DNA from: Clostridia bacterium
Lineage (GTDB): Bacteria; Bacillota; Peptococcia; Peptococcales; BICA1-8
Direction of reading: 5' to 3'
DNA: 33,993 bases
Assembly: GCA_012800195.1 (NCBI GenBank)
Contig: JAAZJU010000136.1
Coordinates: forward strand, 1-33,993
Shown here piece by piece: positions 9,574-19,977 of the stretch; the stretch's first letter is position 1, and each line of letters starts with the position of its first letter. A model generated the notes under the pieces. The model saw only the letters and a program-made list of their open reading frames with translations. It did no database searches and had not been told where the DNA came from. Both the position numbers and the translations under genes were made by a program.

Positions 9574-9903
9574 ATGCTTCATGCTTTTACAAAAAAGTGG
9601 ACTGATGAATCTACATCCAAAGAATTTACTTTTACCTTTTATTGCGATTTGTGTGGCAAACCATGGAAAAGCTTTCCCATTCCCTTTAGTGAAGGGGAAG
9701 GGAAAAAATCCTTGTTTAATTTTCTTAGCTTAAAAAATGCCCAGTGGAAAAGCGAATATAAAGATGCCTTTGAAAGGGCAAATAGAGAAGCAATGTTTCA
9801 TTTTAACCGCTGCTTAAATTGTAAAAAGTGGGTTTGTGATGATGATTTCCACGAAGATGAAAACAGTTGCACTCAATGCTTAGAAGAACAGAAAGAAAAA
9901 TAA
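9574..9903 (+). CDS. Zinc-ribbon-like cysteine-rich protein
   Basis: CDLCGKPW, CLNCKKWVC and CTQC pairs. ATG at 9574 with upstream AGGAG. Confidence 0.7.
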   Translation: MLHAFTKKWTDESTSKEFTFTFYCDLCGKPWKSFPIPFSEGEGKKSLFNFLSLKNAQWKSEYKDAFERANREAMFHFNRCLNCKKWVCDDDFHEDENSCTQCLEEQKEK

Positions 9904-9927
9904 TGGAAAAACTAGGGAGGAATTTAC

Positions 9928-10314
9928 ATGTCAGAGATAAACAATAATTTACACAACCAAGAAGTTTCAAATAAACAGGTGACAAATAACGAAATTATAG
10001 AGGAAACCTTTGATCCCGCCGATATTGAAAAAAACAAGACTATGGCAGGATTAGCTTATCTAATTTTCTTCTTACCATTAATCGTATGCCCAGATTCAAA
10101 GTATGGCAAGTTCCATGCTAATCAAGGGTTATTACTTCTGATTACTTCAATTGTAGGGACTGTGGTTTTAAGCATAATTCCTATAATTGGTTGGGTTTTA
10201 TTACTATTTTATCCCCTTGTGATTTTAGTACTTGGGATTATGGGTTTAGTTAATGGTTTTAGTGGCAAAGCAAAGCCTCTACCTATTATCGGTAAATACA
10301 CCATTATTAAATAA
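9928..10314 (+). CDS. DUF4870-like multi-spanning membrane protein
   Basis: MAGLAYLIFFLPLIV...YGKFHANQGLLLLI...LGIMGLVNGFSGKAKPLPIIG pattern; SD GGGAGG. Confidence 0.7.
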   Translation: MSEINNNLHNQEVSNKQVTNNEIIEETFDPADIEKNKTMAGLAYLIFFLPLIVCPDSKYGKFHANQGLLLLITSIVGTVVLSIIPIIGWVLLLFYPLVILVLGIMGLVNGFSGKAKPLPIIGKYTIIK

Positions 10315-10347
10315 AGATTTCATTCCAATTTTAAAGGAGGAAAAATA

Positions 10348-10845
10348 ATGAAAAAAATTCTTATTGTACTTCTTAGTATTTTGTTGGTTTTCAGTCTAAC
10401 AAGTTGTGGAGTAAAGGAGAAAGTTGAACAAAAGGTTGGGGAAAAAATAACTGAGAAAGTTATAGAAGGGGTAGCCGGAGATAAGGATACCAAGGTTGAT
10501 ATTAAAGATGGCACAATAACCTTCAAAAGTGAAGATGGTGAAGTTACCTTTGGTGGCACTGAGTGGCCGGATATAGATATCATTCCAGAGTTTAATGAAG
10601 GTAATATTGTTGCGGTAATGCATGACGGTAAAAACTCTGCGATGATTGTTCTAGAAGAGGTTGATAAAGACGATTTTGAAGATTATTGGGAAGAGATTAA
10701 CGGGGAGTTTTCTGAAAATGTTTATGAAATAAACACAGGGGATATCGTTTCTTTTACAGGGGAAAATAGTGAAAAATTTATAGTTCAGTTAACTTATGAA
10801 ATTGCAAACAAGACCTTAACCATTGTTACCAGTGCCAATGAATGA
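10348..10845 (+). CDS. Hypothetical lipoprotein
   Basis: Signal peptide with lipobox SLTSCG; SD AAAGGAGG. Confidence 0.75.
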   Translation: MKKILIVLLSILLVFSLTSCGVKEKVEQKVGEKITEKVIEGVAGDKDTKVDIKDGTITFKSEDGEVTFGGTEWPDIDIIPEFNEGNIVAVMHDGKNSAMIVLEEVDKDDFEDYWEEINGEFSENVYEINTGDIVSFTGENSEKFIVQLTYEIANKTLTIVTSANE

Positions 10846-10878
10846 TTTGGAAAATTATAAAGAAATAGGAGGGTATCT

Positions 10879-11685
10879 ATGGGCAAAGCACATGAAATAG
10901 ACTATACAATATATGGCGATGATATGCAATTTGTAGAAATTGGCTTAGATCCAGGGGAAACTATTGTGGCCGAAGCTGGAGCTATGATGTATATGGATAG
11001 TAGCATTGTCTCAGATACTGTCTTTGGCGATGGTTCAGAACGAGACGCTGGAAAAGGTCTGATGGATAAAATGCTGGGAGCTGGAAAGAGAGTAATTACT
11101 GGGGAAAGTCTTTTTATGACAACTTTTACAAATAAGGGACAAGGAAAGAAAGTTGTATCTTTTGGTGCTCCCTATCCAGGTAAAATTATTCCATTAGATC
11201 TTAAAGATTATAATAACCAAATTATTTGTCAAAGAGATGCATTTCTTTGTGCTGCTAAAGGTATAGCTATTGAAATTGCTTTTCAGAAAAGAATAGGAGT
11301 GGGTTTCTTTGGAGGAGAAGGTTTTATTATGCAGCGCCTAATAGGCGATGGAATGGCCTTTATTCATGCTGGGGGAACCATTATTAAAAAGAATTTAGAG
11401 GCAGGAGAAGTAATAAAGTTAGATACAGGTTGTCTTGTAGCTATGACTACAGGTATAGATTATGATGTGCAATTTGCAAGTAATGTGCGCAGTGCTATTT
11501 TTGGTGGGGAGGGTTTATTTTTAGCGACCTTAAAGGGACCTGGACAGGTTTGGCTACAATCCTTACCTTTTAGTAGGTTAGCTAATCGCGTATATGCTGC
11601 AAGTAGCAAAGGAGACAACAAAAGCAAGGGAGAAGGAAGTGTTTTGAAAGGTATAGGCCTTAAAGGCTTATTAGGTGACGATTAG
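10879..11685 (+). CDS. TIGR00266 / AIM24 family protein
   Basis: IGLDPGETIVAEAGAMMYMDSSI...GESLFMTTFTN...GLFLATLKGPGQVWLQSLPFSRLANR is characteristic of the family. Confidence 0.9.
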   Translation: MGKAHEIDYTIYGDDMQFVEIGLDPGETIVAEAGAMMYMDSSIVSDTVFGDGSERDAGKGLMDKMLGAGKRVITGESLFMTTFTNKGQGKKVVSFGAPYPGKIIPLDLKDYNNQIICQRDAFLCAAKGIAIEIAFQKRIGVGFFGGEGFIMQRLIGDGMAFIHAGGTIIKKNLEAGEVIKLDTGCLVAMTTGIDYDVQFASNVRSAIFGGEGLFLATLKGPGQVWLQSLPFSRLANRVYAASSKGDNKSKGEGSVLKGIGLKGLLGDD

Positions 11686-11717
11686 ATTATAAATATTAAC
11701 AAAAGGATGTGAATAGG

Positions 11718-12020
11718 ATGGCTTTTTTTAATGAGATAGGTAAAAAAATTGGTTCAGCTGCCGGGGCTACTGCTTCGAAAGCTAAGGAACTTGCGGAGGT
11801 AACCAAGCTCAATTCTCAAATTTCGGATCAAGAGAAACAGATAGATAAGCTTTACATTGAAATAGGTAAACAAATCTATGAGCTAGATAAAGATAATGCT
11901 GAGAGCCCAGTTAAAGAATTGTGTGAGAAGATAACTGAGGCCCAACAGACTATTGCTACTTTAAAAGAAAAGATCAGTGATATAAAAAATGCTAAGGAAC
12001 AAGAGGAAGAACAACAATAA
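11718..12020 (+). CDS. Coiled-coil hypothetical protein
   Basis: Heptad-rich LNSQISDQEKQIDKLYIEIGKQIYELDKD...AQQTIATLKEKISDIKNAKEQEEEQQ. Start likely 11718 rather than 11709. Confidence 0.7.
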   Translation: MAFFNEIGKKIGSAAGATASKAKELAEVTKLNSQISDQEKQIDKLYIEIGKQIYELDKDNAESPVKELCEKITEAQQTIATLKEKISDIKNAKEQEEEQQ

Positions 12021-12061
12021 AATTTTTAAGGGTATGTGCTTTGTGAAAGGAGTATAGATCT

Positions 12062-15000
12062 ATGAAAAAGATTATCTCAATATTGTTAATATTGGCACTG
12101 CTCTTTAGCTTATCGGGTTGTGGAAGGAAAACAGGTGAAAGTAATTCTAGCTTGCCTGTTTCCTCAGCTAAACCTCCAAAAACAGGTCCAGTTGGTATCT
12201 GGGATATCCCCATTCCCGAAATCAATCCTTTAGGTTCTCAAGATTTATATATTTCCACAGATTATGAGGAAGGAGAAAGACATGATCTAAAGTATATCGA
12301 CAATTTCGCTGAGGTTACTAAAGTAATTGATGGTGAAATGTGGACCCTGGAAGTGGAAGACCCCTCGGGTATTCCCCTAATCTTTCTCAAGGATTATGCA
12401 GAAAAATTGGGTGCTAATATTTTCTCAAACCAATATGGTGATCGGTTAACCTTTAATTATAAAAAAGACGAGAATAGCCTGTGGTGGGGGGATGCTCGTC
12501 AAACAGAAAGTGGTTATACTCTTCATGTTGTAAAAGAACTATTTATTCCCGTGGGAAAAGAAGTAAAATTTACTCCCGCCAGTCTGGGTGAAGATGTTGA
12601 AAGTATTACCTTTATGACCAATAGTGAAGGCAAGAAATTTCAATCGGCAAGGATTATGCTCCCTGATGGTGATCTTCAATTACGAATCACATCAGAGTAT
12701 TCATCGGCTATGCTCAAGCGGAGCCTTGACTATAGAAAGGAACTTTATTCTTATAAAACTAACACTTTTGTTCTTGATGACCTTCCTCAGGGCCAGGATA
12801 CTTTAAAATGGACTTTTACCTGGGAAGAACCTCCTACCGAGTTTTCTATTTTAATTGAGGAATTGGGGGAAATTCCTGAAGTCAAGCTAGGTGATGAATT
12901 AGGAGCCTTAAAAGTTTGTGGTGTTCCCTTTGGGGATGTAGTTGTTGAACCACCTAATGAGGTTGATTTTCAATATATCGATGGTTTTTCCCTAGAGGGT
13001 GATATTACTCCTGAGGGAGATACCCTTTTCTGGCTCCCGGCAGGTCTTTGGAATGTAGTTCTCTTGGCCGAGGGGGTAGGTTTATACGACAGTAAAGTTA
13101 GAATGATTCCAGTAAATGCTGGAGAAACTACAGTGCTTACTCTTCCCACTTCCCTAAAGAGTGCTTATGCCAACTTAAACAGTTCATTTGCTGAACCTGG
13201 AAACTATACCGGTGGGATTGAATTTGTGGAAGCCAAGGATATGGGTAATACCGCTTCAATTTCTATGCTGGTCCATGATCCTTTACAGCGGGATATTTTT
13301 CCTACTAAAGAGAATACACAAATCATTGAAGGGGGTAAACCAGTAAAAATTACCGAGATTACTCGGCAGGTGGCACCTCCTAGTGTTGTCTTGGTTCTAG
13401 ATTCCTCAGGGTCCATGGGTAAACAGATGCCAGCTACCACTGCTGCGGCAAAAGAATTTATTCAAGGTCTCCCCGATAAAACTTTTATTAAAGTAATTGA
13501 TTTTGACTCTCAAGTAAAAGTATTAAATGGTGAAACTAAGGAGAATGTTCTTAAAAATCTTTCAAAGATAACTGCAGGAGGCTCCACAAAACTCTTTGAT
13601 GCTACCCTTCAGGGTCTTGAATTACTTGATGGTAAAACTCGACCTGCTCTAGTTGTCTTTGCAGACGGTGCAGATTCCAGCATTGATGGCCAAGGAGAAG
13701 GAAGTTATCGTTCTCAAGAGGAAGTGGTAGAGGCACTAAAAGAGGCTAATATTCCAGCATATACCATTGGATTTGGAGACAAACCCGATGAAAAAGCTTT
13801 AAGGGAGTTTTCAGCGGCCTCTGGTGGAGAATATTATAGTGCCAAGGATGAAAAGGCATTAGCTAATGTTTTTGCCGCCATCGGCAGTAAATTTGGAAAC
13901 TCTTTCGTCATGACCTATGAGCGGCCTAAAGAAGCTGGGCTTTCCGACACACCGGTAATATCTATGATTGTGGATGCTTCAGGCTCTATGGATATCGACC
14001 CTGCTGAAGAAGAAGGCTGTGGTTATCGCATGGATAAAACCAAGGCAATTTTCCATGATTTTATCATGAAGCTGCCAAAAAATGCTCTAATGCAAATGAC
14101 TAGCTTTCAGACTGGCCCCGTGGGTGGCTTGATTATCCGTCAACAGCAGATAACTACTTCTGACAAAATGCAGATTCTACAGGGTTTAGGAGAATTAGAT
14201 GCTTATGGTGGGACACCAATTTTAGAAGCCATCACCATCGGATACGAAAATCTAAGGTCGGTCCCCTCCAATAAAAAGGTTATTGTCTATCTCACCGATG
14301 CTGCCTTAGAGGTGGATGAAGAAGAACAGGAAGCATTTGAATGGATATTAGGAGAAATTAAGAAGGAGAATATTACCGTCCTGTGGGCAGGAATAGGTGT
14401 AGAGGATAAAAAAGAGGTTTTTGCTAAAGCTGCAGAACTTTCCGGTGGGCGCTATGTGGTAACCGAGGATGCAGGGGGATTACAGTCTACCCTGGAGGAA
14501 ATCTTAAACCTTATAAAACAAGATACTATTTCTCGGGAAATACCCCTTTCAGTAACTATTAATGACAAGAATGCCGCTGGGGAGGTGTTAAGTTATGCTG
14601 CCAACACTTCAGTTGTTTTTACAAAGCCGCCCAAATCAGGGGAAGTAATAGAGCCTGACACTGTAAAAATTGCTACCGGTTTACCCATGAAGCGTTACGG
14701 TCAGGATGTAGCTACTATGGTAACAGGTACAGGGGTCCCGGGCGTAGATACTATTCTCACTAAGCGTATTCCCTTTAGTGTTAAAGAAAGTAATAAAGCA
14801 GCAGAACTTACAGTTAAAGAGGCCTACTATTTCAGTAAATTTAAGGGACTGGAGCCTCCTAATCATAAACAGTTTATGGCCCTGGAATTGGAACTGAAAA
14901 ATGTTACCCAGGAAAAAATTCCTTACAATATACCAGGTTTTCAAAATCACTTTTATGTAAGTATCAATAATGAGGGAAGTTTTCCGGCATCTGAGGCTAC

Positions 15001-18000
15001 CTGGCTTACAGAAAACCCCTTAGCACCACCTGGTAATCCGGAAGTTAATGTTCCCGTTAAAGAAACATTAAAAGGAATGCTGGTATTTTTAGTCCCCGAT
15101 GAACCTGTAAAGCAAACTTCCTTACATTTTTACGATACTACCTATGGTCATATTAATGTTCCCTTAATGGGCAAAATGGATAAACAGTTTTTAGAGATCG
15201 AAAAATTACCCACAGGAGATTTGGCTAAAATTAGCGATGCATTTTCTATGAAAGTAACTGGTTCCAGTGTGGTGGACAAAATAGATCAATATCCGGCAGA
15301 GAAAGATGCTTCTTACAGAGTGGTAGAAGCAGAATTCGACTCCAAAGTCCAGGCTCTTCTGGATATTAATCCCCAAGAAAGACTTTGGTTAAAAGTGAAT
15401 ACTAACCAGGGTCCCTTATTAACCAAGATGAGTGATGCTACCCATGTGTTGCCTTTCGGTTTTGTTTCACCGGTGATGCTGGCTCCTGGCTCAGTCAATA
15501 AAGTTCGCTTAGCCTATGAGATTGCCAATGGCCTCAGTGGTACCCAAACGGAAATTTGGGGAGATCTCCAGAGTGGTAGTTTACAGGTTCCGGTAGTTAA
15601 GGGGAGTCCCTATGGTTCTACTGGTAGTGTTGCGACAGCCTCAATGGAGGGCTTAAAAGTTAAGGTTAACCAGTTAACCATCCTTGATGAATCCTTTGAA
15701 AATATGGCTGGTTGGATTGTAGCTGATGTAACCCTAACTGATGTAAAGGATGGTTTTGGGACCATAATTCCGGAAGATTGCTTCCAATTGGTGCGTGAAG
15801 ATTACCAGAATCAATATCAGGCGAATACCCCGAGGGTTACGGGCAAAATTGGGTTGGCTGATTTTGGCTCAGGGGAAAGCACGGAAGGCATTTTGGAACC
15901 TAATTATGCTACTACCAGGTTACTATATGGAATTAATAATGATTGGGCTGTTTTTGATGGGGCTGAACGAAGAGGCATTATCCTCTTTTTTACGCCAAAA
16001 AAAGGCTATAAATGGTCCCTTAAATCACCCTTTTTCACGGATTTGAATGTTCCTGTTGGTACAGAAACCTATCAGAGTCCGGAACTTTTAGTCAATAAAA
16101 TTGAGGCGCCAATAATTGATCGGGAATTTGAAACTCAACTGGCGGAAATGGTACGGAAAGAAATTCAAAGGTATAACAGCATCAAAGGAACAAAAGGCAA
16201 TGCAGGTTTTATCCAGACCGTTGACTTTGACCAGAATGACGGTAAAAATAATATTCCTATGCCTACTATTGTAACCTCCGGAGCCCAAAAGATTGAAGAG
16301 GTAAAAACAATAGCCGATTTTACCAAGACCATGGCTCCTCTCAAATGGATCCCCGCTCATCGGGATAATAAGTGGTATTATTCCTATTCTCCCGAAGCTG
16401 TATTGACCCAGGGCTGGGGAACAGAATGGGATTTAGCTAATGTTGCCATGAGGTTATTGGCTAAAACTGGTTGCACACCAAAATTAAGATCTATGGCCTT
16501 TACTGAAAATGGCAGGGTGAAACTTTTGGAATTATCTAATGTTGAAGAAATTCCTAATGACTTTATACCCGGAATTTCCTACCTTGATGAACAAGGTAAT
16601 TCGAAGCTGTTTGTAATTCCCTTTATGAAGGATATTAAAGAACTTGAGGGTCTAGTATATTTCCCTGCTTCCCAGTATGAAGTCAGCGAATTAAATTCGG
16701 AAAATGCAACTATAAGTGTATCGTTAAAAGTAGAGCCTGGTGAAGATGAAGGCTCAGCGGCCGGCACTATGGGTGATATAGCTGATGTTTTAGGTGGGGG
16801 AGATGGAGAAGGACTCAAAGGCTATGATTATGTAGAAATGCTATCTAAGGAAATATCCCTTGCTGATTTAAGTCATGATCCTATTGAAGTGGGTTATCCT
16901 GAGGCTGGGAACGGAAAAGGTAAACAGTATATGGTAGCTATGAGTACACCCCAAGGGGTGACTGGGAGCTCAGTTGCCATTGATAGCGGGCAAAATAAGA
17001 TACTAGGTGTGAGAATTGATGTGAAGCTACCGAATGGTACCTATACTCATGAGAGTACTCTGGTGGAAGGTGAGACTCCAGATCGAGTTTATCATACCTT
17101 AGCAATCAATTTGCCTGATTTACCAGAGGCTTCCGCTAAAGTATTAGAGGAAGCTACCAATAAAGAATATAAGGCTGCCAATAATCCCAACTCTCTCTCT
17201 GTTCTTAAGTGGTATAGCCGTAATATCATTAATCGTTTTATAACTAATCAGACTATTTTTGATCAAGAAATCAGTGAGGATTTGAAGTTGATTTTAGGTC
17301 GTACGGATAAAGCGCGGTGCATGGTTTTAACCTCTCGTATGGATCCTAAGAATGATAAAATGTGGACCAGTATGGATTTATTACAGGCTGTTAGTCAATG
17401 CCACAATGGAGATGAGGATACCCAAGCAGCCTATAATATCATTGCCGGAATGTTTGTTTCCTCTTTGGAAGGTAGAGCATTGACAGGTAAGGATACAACC
17501 AATTTCTTAGATTTATGGATCAATGCTCCTAAGGGTACTAGCCTGGTCTTTATTCCACCTGATGAGGAAGATTCTGAGGGACGTTTGCAAATCCTAGAGG
17601 AGATGATAAAAGAAGGTAACTACCCAGACCGGCTTATTGAGACAGTTTTCAATACTTCAAAGGCAATTTTTGTTCCCGATAAGCCCACAGATGTAGATGG
17701 AATAAAACGATGGGCCTGGTTAGAAATAGACCCAGAATCCTATGAAACAATTGCGGTCTTTGATACTGGGGAACATGGTTCTTTTGCATCCTATCTTATT
17801 ACAAAGCAAGCTCAAGATATTGGTCAGAATGCCAGTAAATATGCTTTGGGTGCCTTTATTGGTGTTGATGTTTCCATTTGGTCAGTATGCAGTGCTGCTT
17901 TGAAACACGGCGATTATAAAGACATTCTTAATGAAGCCATTATGACTGCCCAAGCAATCGGAAGAGTATTGGATGATTTTATGAAAGGTGTCGATGATAT

Positions 18001-18172
18001 AAAGAATTTAGAAATAACCCTTGGGAGTAAATCTGCAGGTCCTCTTAAAGGAGAGGCTAAATTATCCCTTAAAGGTTTTAAATGGGGTGTAAAGCCAAAT
18101 TATCCTGGCTTTAAGGAAGGATTTGAAGATGCGATGGCAGTGTATTTCACCGCAGCTAAAAAGGCTAAATAG
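12062..18172 (+). CDS. Giant (2036 aa) lipoprotein with two von Willebrand factor A domains
   Basis: Lipobox SLSGCG. MIDAS motifs DSSGS (13400-13414) and DASGS (13973-13987), each followed by a VWA-like region. SD AAAGGAG. Confidence 0.9.
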   Translation: MKKIISILLILALLFSLSGCGRKTGESNSSLPVSSAKPPKTGPVGIWDIPIPEINPLGSQDLYISTDYEEGERHDLKYIDNFAEVTKVIDGEMWTLEVEDPSGIPLIFLKDYAEKLGANIFSNQYGDRLTFNYKKDENSLWWGDARQTESGYTLHVVKELFIPVGKEVKFTPASLGEDVESITFMTNSEGKKFQSARIMLPDGDLQLRITSEYSSAMLKRSLDYRKELYSYKTNTFVLDDLPQGQDTLKWTFTWEEPPTEFSILIEELGEIPEVKLGDELGALKVCGVPFGDVVVEPPNEVDFQYIDGFSLEGDITPEGDTLFWLPAGLWNVVLLAEGVGLYDSKVRMIPVNAGETTVLTLPTSLKSAYANLNSSFAEPGNYTGGIEFVEAKDMGNTASISMLVHDPLQRDIFPTKENTQIIEGGKPVKITEITRQVAPPSVVLVLDSSGSMGKQMPATTAAAKEFIQGLPDKTFIKVIDFDSQVKVLNGETKENVLKNLSKITAGGSTKLFDATLQGLELLDGKTRPALVVFADGADSSIDGQGEGSYRSQEEVVEALKEANIPAYTIGFGDKPDEKALREFSAASGGEYYSAKDEKALANVFAAIGSKFGNSFVMTYERPKEAGLSDTPVISMIVDASGSMDIDPAEEEGCGYRMDKTKAIFHDFIMKLPKNALMQMTSFQTGPVGGLIIRQQQITTSDKMQILQGLGELDAYGGTPILEAITIGYENLRSVPSNKKVIVYLTDAALEVDEEEQEAFEWILGEIKKENITVLWAGIGVEDKKEVFAKAAELSGGRYVVTEDAGGLQSTLEEILNLIKQDTISREIPLSVTINDKNAAGEVLSYAANTSVVFTKPPKSGEVIEPDTVKIATGLPMKRYGQDVATMVTGTGVPGVDTILTKRIPFSVKESNKAAELTVKEAYYFSKFKGLEPPNHKQFMALELELKNVTQEKIPYNIPGFQNHFYVSINNEGSFPASEATWLTENPLAPPGNPEVNVPVKETLKGMLVFLVPDEPVKQTSLHFYDTTYGHINVPLMGKMDKQFLEIEKLPTGDLAKISDAFSMKVTGSSVVDKIDQYPAEKDASYRVVEAEFDSKVQALLDINPQERLWLKVNTNQGPLLTKMSDATHVLPFGFVSPVMLAPGSVNKVRLAYEIANGLSGTQTEIWGDLQSGSLQVPVVKGSPYGSTGSVATASMEGLKVKVNQLTILDESFENMAGWIVADVTLTDVKDGFGTIIPEDCFQLVREDYQNQYQANTPRVTGKIGLADFGSGESTEGILEPNYATTRLLYGINNDWAVFDGAERRGIILFFTPKKGYKWSLKSPFFTDLNVPVGTETYQSPELLVNKIEAPIIDREFETQLAEMVRKEIQRYNSIKGTKGNAGFIQTVDFDQNDGKNNIPMPTIVTSGAQKIEEVKTIADFTKTMAPLKWIPAHRDNKWYYSYSPEAVLTQGWGTEWDLANVAMRLLAKTGCTPKLRSMAFTENGRVKLLELSNVEEIPNDFIPGISYLDEQGNSKLFVIPFMKDIKELEGLVYFPASQYEVSELNSENATISVSLKVEPGEDEGSAAGTMGDIADVLGGGDGEGLKGYDYVEMLSKEISLADLSHDPIEVGYPEAGNGKGKQYMVAMSTPQGVTGSSVAIDSGQNKILGVRIDVKLPNGTYTHESTLVEGETPDRVYHTLAINLPDLPEASAKVLEEATNKEYKAANNPNSLSVLKWYSRNIINRFITNQTIFDQEISEDLKLILGRTDKARCMVLTSRMDPKNDKMWTSMDLLQAVSQCHNGDEDTQAAYNIIAGMFVSSLEGRALTGKDTTNFLDLWINAPKGTSLVFIPPDEEDSEGRLQILEEMIKEGNYPDRLIETVFNTSKAIFVPDKPTDVDGIKRWAWLEIDPESYETIAVFDTGEHGSFASYLITKQAQDIGQNASKYALGAFIGVDVSIWSVCSAALKHGDYKDILNEAIMTAQAIGRVLDDFMKGVDDIKNLEITLGSKSAGPLKGEAKLSLKGFKWGVKPNYPGFKEGFEDAMAVYFTAAKKAK

Positions 18173-18236
18173 AAAGTGGCGGGGTTAACATTATAGGAGG
18201 CTAATTCAAAATATTAATATATTGGAGGTATATATA

Positions 18237-18812
18237 ATGAAAAAAACTTCTTTATTTCTAATATTGCTTATTGTGATAGCTTTCATGGTAACGGCTTGTG
18301 GTGGAGGTAAAGCACCTGTTAACCAAGAGCCTGCCAAATCATCAGATAAAGTTGAAGAGAAAGGTAATCAGGAAGAACCTAAACCCCAAGTTTTTCAAGA
18401 AATGACTTCTTCAATAACAACCATAGATGGTTGGGAGAAAGATGAAGATGTTCCTAGTAATGTAACTTTTTATAAAAAAGACGGTTTTTCAGTAATGCTT
18501 AGCCGAGATCGTATGCCAGAAGAAGCCAATACTCCTGAAAAATTCTTAGAATATGTTCAAGAAACATATAGGGATAGCTTTAGTAATGTAGAATTCCACG
18601 ACACAGCAGAAATTGGTGTATCTGATCCTGATAAACATTTCCTTGTCTATACTTATAAAATAATGAATATGGAACTAAAGGGTTGGAACACCTATATCTT
18701 CCATGATAAATATGCTTACACACTAGGTTGTGGAGGGTCTTCAAAGGATTTCCCAACAGTAGAAGAAGACTTTAGAACATTTATTGAATCCTTTGAACTG
18801 GTAGAAAAATAA
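18237..18812 (+). CDS. Hypothetical lipoprotein (possibly a PsbP/DcrB-like fold)
   Basis: MKKTSLFLILLIVIAFMVTACGGG lipobox. ATG at 18237 after TTGGAGG; the ORF-track start at 18222 is over-extended. Confidence 0.75.
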   Translation: MKKTSLFLILLIVIAFMVTACGGGKAPVNQEPAKSSDKVEEKGNQEEPKPQVFQEMTSSITTIDGWEKDEDVPSNVTFYKKDGFSVMLSRDRMPEEANTPEKFLEYVQETYRDSFSNVEFHDTAEIGVSDPDKHFLVYTYKIMNMELKGWNTYIFHDKYAYTLGCGGSSKDFPTVEEDFRTFIESFELVEK

Positions 18813-18884
18813 GAGTAAGAAAGATTAAGGATGAAGATTAAGATTGAAGAAAAGTTTTTTTCAGGGAAAGGAAGGAAAATTCTT

Positions 18885-19966
18885 ATGAAAAAGAATTATT
18901 TAATCTTGGCGTTATTACTTTGTATAGCCTTATTGATAACAGCCTGTGGTGGTTCTTCCAATCAAGGGCAGGCTGAAAAAAGTGTTGACCCGAAGGAAAA
19001 GGTCGAGACCGAGAAACCGGTTAAGGCGGAAAATTCGACTTCTAAATCTTCAAAAATTCAAACAATTGGCGAGTTTTCGGAGCTCTGGGATAACCTTTAT
19101 AAAGAAAATGAGAAGGTTTTAAATGAATATGAAGGGATGCCTATAATGGAACTTGTTACACCTAGCACTTGTTTCATTAGCGGGGTTCAATATGATTTAT
19201 TAAATATAGATAATAAGGACGGTCGTTTCGAAGGAGAATTAATGTTTGCCGGGTATCAAGGGTTTGTGGAGAAGAATGGTCCTATTTTGACCTTCGGTTA
19301 TGATGATGTATTGGAACAAGACGGTTTTGGTTTTTCTTCTAAGGCCGGTGACAGGAAGGTGGAAAATAGGCACCTGTGATTTAGAGAAGGTATATTTTTT
19401 TGAAGAATCTTATACCGAAAGAGAGGGTGAAATATTTACCCGCAAAGTCAGCGAATTTAGACAGGAAAAGGATGGAAGCATGAGCTGTTTTGTGTTAAGC
19501 GGAGGGAATTTTGATAGTAGGGGTAATGTATCCTCCCATAGTGATTATCTTTTTGTCCGTAATGGTAAAAATCAATATGATTTTGTGATAGCTATAGGTC
19601 AGGAGGGACCTGACTTTAAAGTTATTTCCCTTAAAGATTATGGGGATTTGACCAAAGAAAAGGCTATTGAACTTTTTGAAGCCGCCGGTTATGTAGTTGA
19701 AAAAAGCGGTGGCATTGTAGACGGCAAACTAACCCTAGATTAAGCTTGGCAAGCCCCCAGACCAGAACTTTACCACTAAGAAGCCTTTTAAAGAAGTGGC
19801 AGAATTCTATAAAGAAATTGTTAATGCTATGGACAACGCCAATATTTCTGATGGAGATTATGAGTTCTTCGCAACAGCTAGTAAAGGCGAAAATAGCGTA
19901 GAGATTCAAATTATGGATACTGGCGACAATCAAGCAGTTGTATTAAATAATATTTACCTCGAATAA
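18885..19966 (+). pseudogene. Lipoprotein gene split over three frames by two apparent 1-nt insertions
   Basis: Frame 1 ends ..GDRKVENRHL*. Frame 2 continues (VE)IGTCDLEKVYFFEESYTE...GKLTLD*. Frame 3 continues (D)KLGKPPDQNFTTKKPFKEVAEFYKEIVNAMDNANISDGDYEFFATASKGENSVEIQIMDTGDNQAVVLNNIYLE* to 19966. Confidence 0.7.
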
Positions 19967-19977
19967 GGTTAAGAATT

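Noticed and set aside
13204-16818. Several short ORFs on either strand inside the giant VWA gene (13204, 14681, 15313, 15795, 16088, 16579)
   Set aside because: They overlap one continuous 2036-codon frame with recognisable domains.
18194-18236. Extra SD-like AGGAGG (TTATAGGAGGCTAATTC) before the lipoprotein at 18237
   Set aside because: No start codon at suitable spacing and no ORF follows; a second SD nearer 18237 explains translation.
19300-19743. ORF 19300-19743 as an independent gene
   Set aside because: Its first ~23 residues are out-of-frame translation of the upstream lipoprotein; the rest is the continuation of that gene after a 1-nt shift.
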